From Lottia gigantea (lineage: Eukaryota > Mollusca > Gastropoda > Lottiidae), in contig NW_008707225.1 of the NCBI RefSeq assembly GCF_000327385.1, forward strand, positions 694,013 to 758,012: DNA of 64,000 nucleotides. The letters run 5' to 3'. Shown here piece after piece: positions 25,132 to 39,637 of this stretch. The position numbers were made by a program, and so were the translations under genes. Position 1 is the first letter of the stretch; each line of letters starts with the position of its first letter. Under the pieces are notes generated by a model. The model saw only the letters and a program-made list of their open reading frames with translations. It was not told the origin of the DNA and ran no database searches.

Positions 25132-27900
25132 ACATTCAATTGCTGAATATGTTTTGAATTTATTTTTAAAACTATGTTTTTGTTTTTTTCCTACTTTGTT
25201 TGGAAAGTGTATATTTTAGAAAAGGAATTGTAATTCAACATGGACAGTTTGTGTGTATTAGCTAAAATTATGAATTATGTGTATTTAAGTGGTGAAATAT
25301 TTGCAAATCAATGTTCCAAAGAGACTTATGTAACTTTTCACAATTGGCTGTGTTATCAAATTGTGTATATTTATGTTTCATTTATAGAGCACAGTATTCC
25401 CTTAATAGCAGTATTTATCTAACACCGATTTGTGTATTGATACTAAGATGAGTTTGATGATATACTGATATTAATTGGTAATGTTTCTGTTGGTCATGTG
25501 AAAGTATATTGTCTGTACTGCTTTACTGGGTTACAAACTTCAAGTTCAATATCTTACTTTAAGGAACACAAATGATCATGATGTTAGTATAAGGCTGTTT
25601 CTTGAATTCTACCATGTAACAAGTATATGATACACAACAGAATTACAAGTTGAAAAAAAGGGAAACAACTTCCTATAAAAAATTGTAGATAAAACAAACC
25701 AGTCTTTAAATGGTCAATGATACACCCTGAGTATCAAGAGAGACATTATGACAAAAGCTTACTTATTGTTAACTCATTTACGGTCAAGCAAGTATTTTAT
25801 GCACATCAGGGTAAGATGCAAAGGGGATGAAACATTGGGCCAGGTCAATTGGAACTTCATGAATTCGGACAGACACCTACCATATTTGACCTACCCTTCA
25901 GGCATTTTTTGATACTCCCCTGGAACAGAATGAGTAGCCCGGTTTATTTTTTAAGCTAGCTCAAGTAGTAATGAACAAAATCTAAGCCTCCCAATTTCAA
26001 TAACTCTTTATTCTACTTTAAAATCTAATAAACTGCTCTTGTTTTTGTATTCATCATGCTCAGGTGTGTATTAAAAGCTTTGGTAAAATATTAATGAACC
26101 ATGTAATGTTAATGGAAATGTATAATTACAATTTCACATGACTGTGCCAATTTCATGCTTTTATACATACATGTACATCTTATTATACTACAACTCATTT
26201 GTCATGGTGTAAATTGTATGTTCATTTTATTCAAGCTACAAACTTTACTTATTTTCTTTGAATTGTTAATAGGATTTTAGTTCCAGTGATAGTCTTGAAA
26301 TTGTAAGTGAATTCAATTTCTTTGAATCATACCCTGAAGACAATGGTGTTAATAATTACATTTTGTTTGCCAATATATTCATTTTTCATTAATCCAATAT
26401 TTACTAGTAATGTAAACTTTACGTCACAATTGTAAGATGTAATATATACCAGCGAAAAAAACAAATTGAATTCTTATTTATACTTATTACATTATGTGTC
26501 CATATCACCCAAAGGCCTGTTTACTGATTCAAGACAACATTGGCTTTGAGAAAGTTATAATTAGACATGATTGTCAATCTAAAGGACAAAAATGAGGCAG
26601 AAATAATTCTAAGATTTACAAGACCATGGAATCAATTTTTCTTTTCACATTCACCTTTTTTAGTATCCATGGAAAATTTCATTCCAATATTTGTTACTCT
26701 TGGTTATCTAACAAATTCATGCGTTTTATTGTAATCCAATGAATTAACCTGGGAAACTACAGAACACAAACCTATCAAAATCTAATATGAACAATTTTGT
26801 TTTCAATTTGAGACTTGTGGATGTTATATAACTTTTCAAAGAGAGCAGGAAAATAAAGTAATCATACAAACAGTATTGTATTATTAGTCTGTTATGTGTT
26901 TGTCTAGTTAACTTAATCCTGCATCCAATATTCAACTCCTTTACTGGACAACAGAGCATGATTTAGAAATATGAAATTTCAGTGGATATCAGATCACTAT
27001 TGAGAAATATCACATTGAAAGGAAATGTACAATTTTCACTTTGTTAAACTGTGTTGCGGTCAATGACTGGCTGAATATATTATGTTATTACTGACGTGTT
27101 ATTATTGGGGATGGGAGAGTAATTATAATATATAAATATGATGTATATTATGGAGAATATATTGTTTATTATAGATATATTTGTTAAGATATGAATATTT
27201 ATTACTTTACAATTGTTATTATTACTGTTTATTATGCTTGCTGTAAAGTTGGTTGCACACAAACTACTGTCTGTTAACTGGCATATGAATAACCTTAAAT
27301 AAATCATTTGATGCCACAGAAACCACAGTGGTGGGAAAGAACATAAAGATCAACTAGTTTTATTATTTACAGAGGTTTTTTCTTGATTTAGGGACGTTAT
27401 ACATGCTAGCACACAATATTCCTAATTCTACTGTAATTAATGGATTTGCTAGAATTTTCAAGCCATTGATCATTCCAATAAAAATTCATCTAAATCTGGA
27501 CTATTTCAATTCATATGCTAGTTATAGACAGTTTTTACCTCACAACACCATGAAGGTCTATTTCTATCAACAGCTCTGTCTTGTTCTGTAGATAATTGTA
27601 CTATAACTCTGTCAAATTATCAGTCCTTGTATGATGATTCTGTTTTGAATTGTAAATTTTATTTGTTTTCTATTCAATGGATAAGTTGTAATTATATGTT
27701 TGAGATATGATTTTATAATTCACTATGTTCAAGGTATTTATGATGAGTGAAAGATCATGCCTTTCTCAAACCTGCTGTTTTTTTTATTTCTTACACAAAT
27801 CCAATAAACTACCCTATTACTATTGTTTTAACACTGCTATATATTTAGAATGATTGTTGATATTTGAAAATAAAAATTGAAAATTTATCTTTTTATTCTG
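25132..27900 (+). other. 3' flank / likely 3' UTR of the GPCR gene
   Basis: AATAAA occurs at 25127-25132, overlapping the stop codon and too early to be the only signal. Further candidates lie near 26849, 27297, 27476, 27802 and 27871. The transcript end cannot be fixed from sequence. A slightly GC-richer patch at about 25780-25960 was not identified. No other gene was seen. Confidence 0.35.
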
Positions 27901-30900
27901 TTTTTACTGTACCAATACCAATAATGGTATATACATTGTGGACTCTGTGAATGATATGCTAATGATACTTCCAAGATGTTAACATTCCTTGACAGGTGAA
28001 ATTGATACTATAGACAATGTAAATTAGTGCTGCCATCCAGGAAAAATTTCTTATGACCTATCACATTCCTGTAAGGAGCATCATCTGAAAGGGAAAGCAC
28101 AATTTTGTTTCTCCTAAGATTAGACATATACAAGAGTTAAGATTGACCTTGTGACTTGCTGAGTTCCTCTGCAACTTCAACTACTGCTTACCATTGGAGC
28201 CATCTGCAGGAAACTGTTCAATTGCTGGATTTAGGCAGTATTTGTCAACACTTACATCTGTTCAATTTTCAAGCAAAAATTGTCAACTACCAGTGAATAT
28301 TAAGGTGATGGATCTGATTTTATGCTTGATAGCCTAGTGTAATTGAGCTCACCTGTAAACTAAGTTAATCAGTACTAATAGGGTATCAACTAAATAGTCT
28401 GGAAGATATGACAATGTGTCATGTCATGTAATGGAATTTAATCTGATTAAAAATAGCTGGAGTCTAAACGTGTATAGGAGATAATATTTCTCTACAATCA
28501 GACAATCTCACATGAAATATCAATTTTCTTCATGCAATTTGATTCTTTGACAGTTTGAAGCTTGGTTATGGTGACCATTTAATCAGCTCTATGTTATTAC
28601 AGTTCAAGCAAAGAATGCATCTATTGTTTTTGCAAAATAAAAAGTTTATAAGAATTTTTCTGGTATTTTAATATTGTTTTTGATTTTCCTAAGCATATCT
28701 TCATTATATATTCATGTGTTACCTTTTACATTTGAAACGTAAAACAGGATTAAGCCTACCCCTTTGTTTTACCAACTGCTTGCCAATGTGGACATATATG
28801 GATGTGATAGTCTACTTGAAAAACATGATATTGCAAATATAAATAAGTTTATACAATTACTGATAACCAAATATTTTAACATTTTCAACTTTATTTTCAA
28901 GATGTTCATGAAAAAAGATCTGAAAAGTTACTAAGTGTAAAAAGTAATTTCTAACACTAACGGATTCTGCTTTATGTCAATTGTACATTACTTGAAGTTT
29001 TCAACTGTCAGTTTAAAAACAATTTAGTGTTATGTTTTGATGTGATAAAATACTTGATTGGTTTAAAAAAAATGTAATTATCAATCTATCAATCTGTCTA
29101 TTAAACACCTTCATCAGATGTTACAAAACACTGGTAGGATTTGATATTGGTATTAAAAACAGCTGTCTTTGTATTTCTTGATTAGAAATATATTCTCTTC
29201 AAATCTTCTCAAGCTCTAAAGACATGTATCTTTCTGATGTGATTGGATTTACATATAAGATAATTCTCATATGCTTGTTCATTGTGTAGTAGATACATGA
29301 AAACCTCCTACAATTTTGGTAAACTACATCTGCTCATTTTGTTTGCCAACTGGACATGACTGGCAAATAATTGAATCAAGAGCATTTTATTCACATTTAA
29401 CAGTGAATAGCACTCACATTAAAATAGCATTTGGAAGAGAAAAAATGGAGAAAAAATATTTCTTAAAGGATTACAAATTTTACAGCAATTTACTTCACAC
29501 TTCATTTACTTTATGTTTTTAGCTGCTTTTAAATAGCATTGCTTAATGAGTACCTTGTGAAATACAATCTTTTATGTGCAATAATTGTGTATATTTGCAG
29601 ACAATTTGCTCTGTCATTCCCTCCTATTTAGATTCAGAAGCTTTTAGGCTCATTTCATGCTTGCCTGCTTGTGGATGGATTAGTCGGGAAATTGTTGGCT
29701 TTCTCCCTGTGGTTCTGGTCATAAACATTCTATAACAGCCTTTTTTTATACTAAAACAAATAATCTGAAAGGAATTGTATGGTTGAGAGCACTATTCACT
29801 TCCTTCTTTAACCAGTCAGACATTTATAATTGAAAGAATACATAGAAATAAATCATTGTTGCTTGATTGCATTTTCAATTGATTATTCAACCTGTGTAGG
29901 CTTTTACCTAATACATCTGCATTTAACACCAGGATTTTAACAGTTTTGATTACTTTAGAAAGTGAAATGATACGTCTTGAAATCCACAGAAAACTTGGTT
30001 GAGGCTTTAAAGTAATTTAACACATTTGTGTAGCCTTAAAACTAATTGAACATGTAAGTGTAGGTTTGGAAATGAAGGAAGAAAGTGCAGCCTCTGATTG
30101 AACAGAGTATAGCCTTGAAACTACTCAACTTCATGGCTTCTTCCTTAATATGTTTAAAAACATTGTCGAAGCCATGATTATAGTTTCAAATCCAAAGTTG
30201 TGTAGGGAAATTCTCCAGGTATCTTGAACTCATCATCTCTTTCAAGTGTGTGTACGGAACTAACAATTATTTAAGTTAGCACCAGATACCAGAATTGCTT
30301 ACCAAGGGAAGTATGTAAAATTATGAATTCCTGGCAGATCTCTATCTGGAACCTAAATACCACTAGAGTATGAAATTAAAAAGTCTGTATTAAAAATTCC
30401 ATGATTCCTGCAAATCCCTAAATACAGTTGTGACCTTTTATTTAAATTGATTTGGAAAAATGAGAGAATTGAATGTTCTGCCTGGAGATCAACTTGAATA
30501 AAACAATGCATTGAGTATTCCCCAGGCCCTTTAACAAATGTAATTCTATTTGTGAAGCACTCCAACTCCAGTCATACATGTAAGTTTAAATTTGTGTAAT
30601 TTTGTCATTCCTCATGTATTTATTACATGAAACAATTTACTTTCTCCATTAAGCTGGCAATGAATAGGCCATTTGCCACTGAGCGCAGCAAGTTGGTATT
30701 TTTGGCACTCTATATTTTTCATTTTGGCACCTGCTTTTCAGACAAGTGATTGAACTTCTAATTTACAGCAGTTATTCCTTTCTGCATGATAAGTTCATGG
30801 GCAACACAGTAAACCATTTAAATGTAAAGCTGTCCTTGTTAGTAATATAAGACTAACATCAGCCCATCAGAGATCACATACATACAGATAGATCATATAT
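27901..30900. other. Gene-free stretch
   Basis: No credible exon pair or tandem array. A splice-like acceptor at about 29600 is followed by an open frame, but no good donor follows and part of it resembles SINE-type sequence (see the rejected list). Confidence 0.3.
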
Positions 30901-30937
30901 CTATAACAATATTATAAGCAGTGAAATTTGGTTATAC

Positions 30938-31035
30938 TGATAATTATAGTGTCGTTCAATTTGTAATGGTAACTTCAACCACTTTTCAAAAAGAGATAGC
31001 AGATGTTCATTAATCAGGTAGGCTTCCTCTGCCAT
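30938..31035 (-). CDS. Possible minus-strand exon, unidentified
   Basis: On the minus strand a tract ending GATTTATTGCCAG is followed by about 32 codons reading MAEEAYLINEHLLSLFEKWL and onward, then CA and GTATAA as a possible donor. The peptide looks coding: it is helical and mixed in charge. Two other minus-strand frames lie just upstream on that strand, at 31119-31406 (95 residues) and 31506-31745 (79 residues), making 30.9-31.75 kb unusually open on one strand for this AT-rich DNA. No domain was recognised. It could be a host exon, a pseudogene or an old LINE-type fragment. Confidence 0.25.
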
Positions 31036-31759
31036 CTGGCAATAAATCAAAAGATTTAAGTAAACTATCTCCACAATAACACATGCACGACAGGATGGAT
31101 GAAAACTTGACTTTGTGATCAAAGCACTATTGCAGTTATATGTTGTGAATTTCTCAACTCACAAATGGGATGATTCTTACAAATATGGCTTACATAATGA
31201 ATAATTTCTCGGTGCTTTAAATATTTAAATTTTTTCAACTGTTGAAATTGTACAAAAATGGAGCCAAAAACATTTGAATAGACCTCTTCACTATAAGTCA
31301 AATACTGACATATCCCAGAAATATGTTGAAAAGACAGAATATGAAAATATACGAGATTAATCATTATATGTTCGGTTGTGAATAAATCACTGATTGCTAG
31401 CAACACTTTTTATTTTAAGAGAAAGCTGACATGTATCATCGTATTTTTTTGTTTAGGAATATGTCCATCATATGTCCAAAAAATTTAATGTTCTTGTTTG
31501 ATTAATTAATTAAAAAATATAATGAGGGAGATTAGGGAACAGGCTTTACCAACCACAATACAGTCAATGGGTAGATTAAACTTACAAAGTTGTAAATAAA
31601 ATGTAAAAAACCTACCCTTCCACTCCTGTGGTACTATGTGCTGCATAGGGACATTGTAGAATATCTGTTTATGTCTTGACCGATTCATTAATAATTGGTA
31701 TAGATACCAGAAGTATTGCCAATTTGTCCTGGGCAATATTCTCAAAAACTAGCAATCCC

Positions 31760-34490
31760 ATTAAAGGGAAATTTGGGCCAAAGAAAATAGGGCCAGATTT
31801 ATCATATCAGGCTAGTGTCTCCTGTGCATTTTAAAGAAAATGAAATGGAAATAAAACAGAAAATATTTACTTTGATTTGTCAATCTGTTTTTTGTAAAAG
31901 CTTATAAAAGATCTTAAACATGTTGAATACTATATATTTCCATGTGATAGACAAGTTATAACCCCAAAGGAGCAAGAAGAGTATAGATTTTACATCAAAC
32001 ACTTAACCTGTGGTCGTCATGTTCAGCTAGATTTAATCAGATTTGACAAAGCAAACCAATGTTCTAATTAAAATAACAAGCATGAATCTAATAAACTAGG
32101 AATTGTTGGATATTGAGATACATATATTTTCAATTACTGTCTTTATGTACATGTCATATATGGTCTCTGAATATCATATAGAACCAAATGATTTAGGTAC
32201 ATGTTTATCATCCCTCTGGAAGTGGAAAGTTTACAGGAGGTGATCTCAAAACAACCTTGATAGAATGTCAAGACATACCTTGAAACTGTGACATTGTTGG
32301 GTGACTACAAGGATTAATTTCAACACAAAATGTGTCTAGAATGATTTCTGTTATGCTACAAAAATTACTGTTGCTACAAAAAATAACCATTCTAAGACAA
32401 CTTGAAATCACTGTTAAATAAAGAAGCAAATAGTTATTTTGTGGTGAACCAGACTTCTCATCAGGTTTTGGTGAACAATGCTGTTTTCACTGTAACCTGG
32501 CAGCTCAACCCAGTTTCTCAGCTGTAGTATATATAGATGCATACAATTTTGATTTTTTAACCACATTTTGGTTGCCAGTTTTTGAGTATTTCTCCAGGAC
32601 ATAAGTCAATAGAGACATTTGCTTGCTAACATATTTCTCTGTTCATTTGAGACAGTATTTATTCAAGACCACCAAGACGAGGGCAATAAACAACTAGCCC
32701 GTTCTTTCAATCCATTTTTTATACATAGATGACGTTTTTTCACTTAATAACTGCTTTTGGAGACTTTATTGATAAAATCTACTCCGGAGAGTTTGTGGTT
32801 AAAGACACTTGCGACTCTTAAGACTAAAGTGTACTTCTTGGACTTGTCTCTCGAAATTGTCAACAATCATAATCTTCTGTCAGATTTTATGACAAATGTG
32901 ATCCAACATCTTTGATTTTCCTCATGTTAATTTTACATTTATGTGCAGTAACATACCTCTGTCACCTGTGTATGTTTCACAACTCTGGGCTTTTAATTTA
33001 TGAAGACTTACTGACCAGAGGTCAAGTTTTGACTTTGAGTAGGGTTACTTCACACATAGACTTCAAACTTGTTAAAGCAAACTTCTGGACAAATATTACA
33101 AATGTGTTTCTTGCATTTTGGCTGATTTTTTGGTTATGCATAAATTGATCTGATAGTATGTCATGATGTTGACTTATACAGTACAGGTGGGTGTCGTTCT
33201 AATCAGACCATTACTCTTTAAGTCTTGTTTTTATATGTTTTTTTTAACTAGGACCACAATACATTCCACAGGTATGCTTTTTCTTTATTTGCATAGTTTT
33301 TGCTGAATATAGACCTGGTTCTGCTATTGTTATAAATATAGTTTTCTTGCTGTCTGTTAGCCTGATGTTGTCAGTCACATTCTACTAGACTTTATTTGGT
33401 ATGGTTTTGTTAGTGTATATTAGCCAGGTTTAGCTAGTGTTTAGTATTCTAGGCATATTTATCAGTAGGAAAGTGAAGAATAGTAGATTACTGGTACTGT
33501 ATATAGATTGTCAAGACTAGGCTGTTGTCAAAGCTATACAGTTTCAATTTACATTTAATTCAACCACTACCAATCTTGGTAGAATACCAATTAGATGAGT
33601 TTTGTCTGGATGTTCAAGATATGGTTACAGAATTAAAAGGGATGCTATCTTCTAAATCTTACTTTATACAATTGATAAGACTTCAATCAACCAATTAAAA
33701 TGAATACAAATGATGTTAGACTTGGGTGATAAAACAATTTTCACTATCTATATATTTGCCATGACTATTTCTCATTTTTGAAAATTTGTTTGTATAAGGT
33801 ACATTAACAAAAGCCAACAATTATTAATGAGAGTGAGGTAAATAATAATAATTTTAATATGAGTCATAAAATAATTCCATCCCTTTCAGATTGACTCCTA
33901 ACTAAATATCTGTTATACTAGTTATAGATTTAAAAGCGTTTGTCAGTGACCAATATTTGTCTGAACAGACAAGGCCAGTGTGATTTCATCTGCTGGTGAA
34001 ATCCTTATTGTCAACATGGAAAAAGTGTTAGGTCATATCATCACAGCTGTACATTGTAACCAAACCTAATGGTTTCTCTTTCATATAGAAACACATGTTT
34101 TCAGCATATGAGTACACCAGGTAAACTGGTAATTGCCTGTTTTTGTAGCAGATTTAAACAGAAACAGAAATATACTACAAATCATTCACTAGCACATATC
34201 TGTGAAAATAGGCAATAGACATGAAACAAAGCCTAGTATTTTGATTTCAATTAAGGTCCTGGTATACAAAGTTAAAGGGGAATCAATTTTGCTATCTCGA
34301 TCTCTGATATGTCTAATAATCTTGTTAAAGTGATAACAAGATGTAAACAAATCAGTCTATCAAAGGAATAGTGTGGCAGTGATTAAATACTGCACATGTT
34401 TGTGTCAATTTACCTACGCCTCTACGGAATCCTAATTTATGTTTCTTAAAGGAATTGACAGGTCATGTTAATGCAAAGGAATCTTTAATC
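31760..34490. other. Gene-free stretch
   Basis: No exon with paired splice signals and no array. TTAAAGGG-type motifs occur near 31761, 33635 and 34275, similar to sequences that head interspersed repeats elsewhere in the window. Confidence 0.3.
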
Positions 34491-34502
34491 TAAAATACGA
34501 TT

Positions 34503-35850
34503 ATGAGGATTTTAAATACAAATGTATGAGGATTTTAAATACAAATGTATGAGGATTTTAAATTCAAACAAATGAGGATTTTAAATACAAATATATCCTG
34601 AGGATATATGAGGATTTTATATACAAATATATGAGGATTTTAAATACAAACATATGAGGATTTTAAATACAAATATATGAGGATTTTATATACAAATATA
34701 TGAGGATTTTAAATACAAACATATGAGGATTTTAAATACAAATATATGAGGATTTTAAATACAAACATATGAGGATTTCAAATACAAATATATGAGGATT
34801 TTAAATACAAATATATGAGGATTTTATATACAAATATATGAGGATTTTAAATACAAACATATGAGGATTTTAAATACAAATATATGAGGATTTTATATAC
34901 AAATATATGAGGATTTTAAATACAAATATATGAGGATTTTAAATACAAACATATGAGGATTTTAAATACAAATATATGAGGATTTTAAATACAAACATAT
35001 GAGGATTTTAAATACAAATATATGAGGATTTTTTTATACAAATATATGAGGTTATTAAATACAAATATATGAGGATTTTAAATACAAATATATGAGGATT
35101 TTATATACAAATATATGAGGATTTTAAATACAAATATATGAGGATTTTAAATACAAACATATGAGGATTTTAAATACAAATATATGAGGATTTTATATAC
35201 AAATATATGAGAATTTTAAATACAAACATATGAGGATTTTAAATGCAAATATATGAGGATTTGATATACAAATATATGAGGATTTTATATACAAATATAT
35301 GAGGATTTTAAATACAAATATATGAGGATTTTAAATGCAAATATATGAGGATTTTAAATACAAATATATGAGGATTTTAAATTCAAATATATGAGGATTT
35401 TAAATACAAATATATGAGGATTTTATATACAAATATATGAGGATTTTATATTCAAATATATGAGGATTTTAAATACAAACATATGAGGATTTTATATACA
35501 AATATATGAGGATTTTAAATACAAATATATGAGGATTTTAAATACAAATATATGAGGATTTGATATACAAATATATGAGGATTTTATATACAAATATATG
35601 AGGATATTAGATACAAACATATGAGGATTTTATATTCAAATATATGAGGATTTTAAATACAAACATATGAGGATTTTATATACAAATATATGAGGATTTT
35701 AAATACAAATATATGAGGATTTTAAATACAAATATATGAGGATTTGATATACAAATATATGAGGATTTTAAATACAAATATATGATGATTTTAAATACAA
35801 ACATATGAGGATTTTATATACAAATATATGAGGATTTTAAATACATGAGG
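34503..35850. repeat. 23-bp satellite, about 58 copies
   Basis: The unit is ATGAGGATTTTAAATACAAA plus TAT. It runs with very few interruptions for about 1.35 kb. Three main variants alternate: the basic form, one with TTTTATATAC in the middle, and one ending AAACAT. Variants follow recognisable local orders, so the array has some higher-order structure. The left edge holds diverged copies (ending AATGT or CAAACAA) and one disrupted junction near 34590-34610. The right edge stops at ATGAGGATTTTAGATCC. It is the largest array in the window. Confidence 0.95.
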
Positions 35851-35859
35851 ATTTTAGAT

Positions 35860-38800
35860 CCACTTTTAAAAGAAAGCATAAAATTGAGTTAAACATTCCC
35901 CTGAACAGTCCTTGACATCCAGTATTTAATGGAAGACTAATTGCATATATTCCAGTCGAAAAAAAAAAGTTGCTTCCGTCCCTTTAATGTAGGACCAGAC
36001 GAAATCTGATGAATATTTCAAATCATAGACAGATTAGTCACTATATAATTCTCTGAAGCAATATAGAAAGACTGTAGATCTGTCAGTTACAGTGTTGAAA
36101 TCTTCACACATCATTTGCTTAGTTATTTTAAACACTCTGATAAATACAGACTAACAGATTGCTATCTAGTCAAGTAAATCAAAGAAATTTGACATATCTT
36201 TACTGAAATGAAGAAATATTTTTAAATGTTGGTAAATATGTCAGTAGTACGATGCTATTTTCAATTAGGTTGCAATCACAGAACAGAAGTTTATAAGAAA
36301 AGAAATTGCCTGTTATAATGCTAATAAAATCAATGACACCAAGAGCCAGTAGGCATATTATCTGTGTATAAAATCTAACCTGTAATTTAGTTTGAAGGTC
36401 TATTAAATAATGATATGAAGAAAACAGTTGAAGAAAGATAAGATTGCTGTTAATCTGATTGAGTGAACCTGATTTGATTCTTAATGTAATAATTAACTAA
36501 CTCCTTGCAGAATGTTAACATTTAAAACATAACAATAAACCACTTAAAGATAGTAGCTACGTGTATCTGACATCCTTACAATGTTGATGTTGTACGCCTT
36601 GCTGTCTGTTTTCTGTTTGTTTTTCTATTCTTTTCCGATGATGTAATGGTTATTGAACACTCTCTCTTATTTTTTATTTTCTTTCTTATTATGAAACACA
36701 ATATAATATATACTAAAGACTATATTGTGTACATTTACTTTCAATACTTTACCCAAAGTTCAAAATGTTTTGGAGGAACTTAAGTGCTTTGAAAAAAGAA
36801 AATGGATACCTTAATCACTTCTGACATTAGTTTTCAATCACTAGATGAACTTCTTAAAGACACATCAAAAGAACTTGAAACCTCTGCAGCTAAGCAAGGA
36901 TTACACAATGTTATTTTATGTTTCTACATGTTTGTTAGGTTGGTTTTCATGTGAAGTTGATGGCATTAAGAAATGTATTGAAGTGCCAGTCCTATTTGTT
37001 TTGAGGATGTATCTTCTCACTGAAGAGAATTAAATCAAGGAAGGAATTCCAGAGTTTTTTTCCAATTGAAATTTAAGTCCATCCTGCTCTACCATCTTCT
37101 CACAATTTCTATCTATTTGAATTGCTGTATATATATTGCGTTTAGCTAAAAAATGTTAAAGCTATGAATTCAGAGCCAGAATGTTGAAATCTACAAACAG
37201 ACTATGCAATTCAGGTAACTTCTCTGACATGTATCTACATTTGATGTATCCAACCCTCACCTTGTGGCAAGTCTGCTACATTATTAGAGAATAATTTCTG
37301 ATTTTACATCCATAACTTGCAATGTCAACCCTGTGTTTGATTGTAGCCCCTGTCACTATTGCATGCCTATGATCTTTGTCTTATGAATTGTAGCTTCGAT
37401 ACTTGGCTAGGGTATGATTATTTCAACCTTGAGGTGTTAATCTGATATACGTATGATACATAATACAATACACTTCTTTAACTATTGTATTTTGTTTGAT
37501 GAGGTACATGAATTTCATTACAAAATTTTTTTTTATATTGAAAATTTCTTAATGTGAGAAACCCCTTTAAGAGAAGGTTCAAAACATCTGTGTTTCTAAA
37601 TGAAATATTTTCTTTTCTATTGTTTCAATTTTAAAGAAAGAAGAATAACAAAGTAAAAGCCCTTTTCTCTTGTTATGGAAAGTTTCTGTGATAACATCAA
37701 CAAGAGTAATGACAACTTACGAGCCTATAATGGTTTTTATTGTTTATATATTAAACAAGTTATGCATTAATATTACCATAATGATAATAATATTGATAGA
37801 ATCTGACAAATTCATGCTTGTCACTGGGTTTAAAGGACTCATTTCCTGTAACTATAAGATATGTCTATTGATTTGAAACTTGATCTAAGTAATGAAAAGG
37901 CTATAGACAATAAGGTTATTGATTTTTTATGCTTTGACAGAAAATTTGTTAACTTGTAAAAGGGAATGCAATGGAAAATAATATGCTGGGATTTCCTTTG
38001 ACAATAGAACAAACATTCCAGTTACACCTGTGATACCTTTTACATAAAACATTTCACTATTTCATTTTAATCCCTCAATATTTGTTTATTATTTGGAAAT
38101 ATGCATGATGAGAGTGGTCATGTTATCTATTTGACGCCCCTCAACTTTTGGTGAACTCTTCTACACATGTATACTTTTAACAATATGAGAAAGCGTTGTG
38201 CATGACTGGAAGAGATCATTGTCAAATTAGGGGTGTTTTTTTGGTGTCAAATTAAATCCATCGTTGGGAATGTAATTATTTGGTTGTTAGTCCAATGAGG
38301 TATAAAGATAATGAAAATATTTTTTTTACTTCCAACATTGTTGATAATGATTGGAAAATATGATAAAGGAGAAAGATTAGTATTCTATAATCTTATGTTA
38401 TTGTGCTTGCCTTTAGTTTTAGCTTAATTTTAGAATAATCACACTATTGACATCCTTAAAGGAATCTCTGATACATTATTTATTAAGTATTAAGATCTTT
38501 ATCATGTATATGTTGGCGATGACTATGTCATTGACAGTCGGAGCTGGCCAATTTACAGGGTACATGGAATCTCATGATGTGGACCAATATAGTAATGGTG
38601 GGTGTCACAGCAAACCATACTTACTCTCTTTGAAACGCCTGATGGTCCACCTTTGGTCCACTACTACTCCCAATTTTGTCATTCTTTGGACAAGATTTTT
38701 GGTGCACGAAATTGTCTCACTTATACAGATTATTATTACAATATTCATTTCATAGTTGTTATGTTGAGTTGGAAATATAGCTAGTTTTTGAAAAACTTAC

Positions 38801-39330
38801 TAAGTAATGTTCATACAGAAGGATTACTTTCTTTACCGATGTTTAAAAAATTGACCTTACACTATCAACAAAAAACAGTTTATTATTGAACAATGGGAGA
38901 AAATTCTTGTTTTTATTCACTGGCTTGCACTTACTTTTTTAATTGTTATGCTAAGCTTATTTGAAGAAGCAATGCCTTTAAGTTATTGTTTACCGAAGTT
39001 AGTACAATATATAGATTAATTGATGATAAAATGATCATTATAAGATAGTTTTGTTGTCCAACTGTTGAATATGTATAACACCTGTATGTGATGTATAGAT
39101 ATCATGTAAATATATTTAGCTGGCTAATCAATTGTAAGAAATGTATAATTTGTTTACTATTAGACCAGCTGTTTGAGTTCTGTCACATTCTGAATTTTTT
39201 TCCTCTCATTTGTTGTTATCTGTCAAAATTATCAGAATTTTTTATGTTCTACTTTTCTTTTGACCAATTAAGACAAGTAGTATGGATAAAAATAGAAACC
39301 TTTACTATGTCCATCTTTCTCTCGTCTTTC
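35860..39330. other. Mostly gene-free; unassigned open frames near 38.5 kb
   Basis: Nothing was recognised from 35.9 to 38.4 kb. At 38447-38755 and 38602-38784 two overlapping + strand frames (102 and 60 residues) contain segments that look somewhat protein-like, such as VGAGQFTGYMESHDVDQYS and LFETPDGPPLVHYYSQ. They lie in different registers and I do not recognise them. They could be a decayed gene of unknown origin. Confidence 0.25.
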
Positions 39331-39332
39331 CT

Positions 39333-39637
39333 TAAAGGAATGCTACCTCTAAAAATGAACCTAAAATTTAAATTCTCAAACTTTGCCAATAGCAGTATAT
39401 ATTCATCAGTGAATTTGCCTGGTGACAGAAGTCCTCAAAAATCCTATAAATCCACTTAACTAAGTAACTATGATTCAAAACAATAATTCTTCAATAATTA
39501 CTTAGTTTTATTGATGTATCGGATAATACAGGGATTTTGTTCTGAAGCCAACTTATGAATAAAATAATATACTCTTATTGGTCAAGTTTGAGAATTTAAA
39601 TTTTATATTATTTATTAGAGGTAGTATCACTTTGTGT
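39333..39637. mobile_element. MITE-like inverted-repeat element, family A copy 1
   Basis: The left arm (about 39333-39402) and right arm (about 39566-39636) are inverted copies. Both read outward-in as a tract with CTACCTCTAA, then AAAATTTAAATTCTCAAAC, then CCAATA and AGTATAT. The interior of about 160 bases has no coding frame of note. The length and long arms fit a non-autonomous DNA transposon. A related copy lies at 52009-52163. A 123-residue + strand frame (39088-39459) runs into the left arm and is not credible as a gene. Confidence 0.7.

Noticed and set aside
29601-29750. Exon after the acceptor TATTTGCAG, open for about 44 codons
   Set aside because: No acceptable donor follows, and the right part (GGCTTTCTCCCTGTGGTTCTGG) looks more like sequence from a decayed SINE than a host exon. 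The evidence is too weak to list.
34503-35850. CRISPR-like or regulatory array
   Set aside because: The 23-bp units are head to tail without spacers. It is a satellite.
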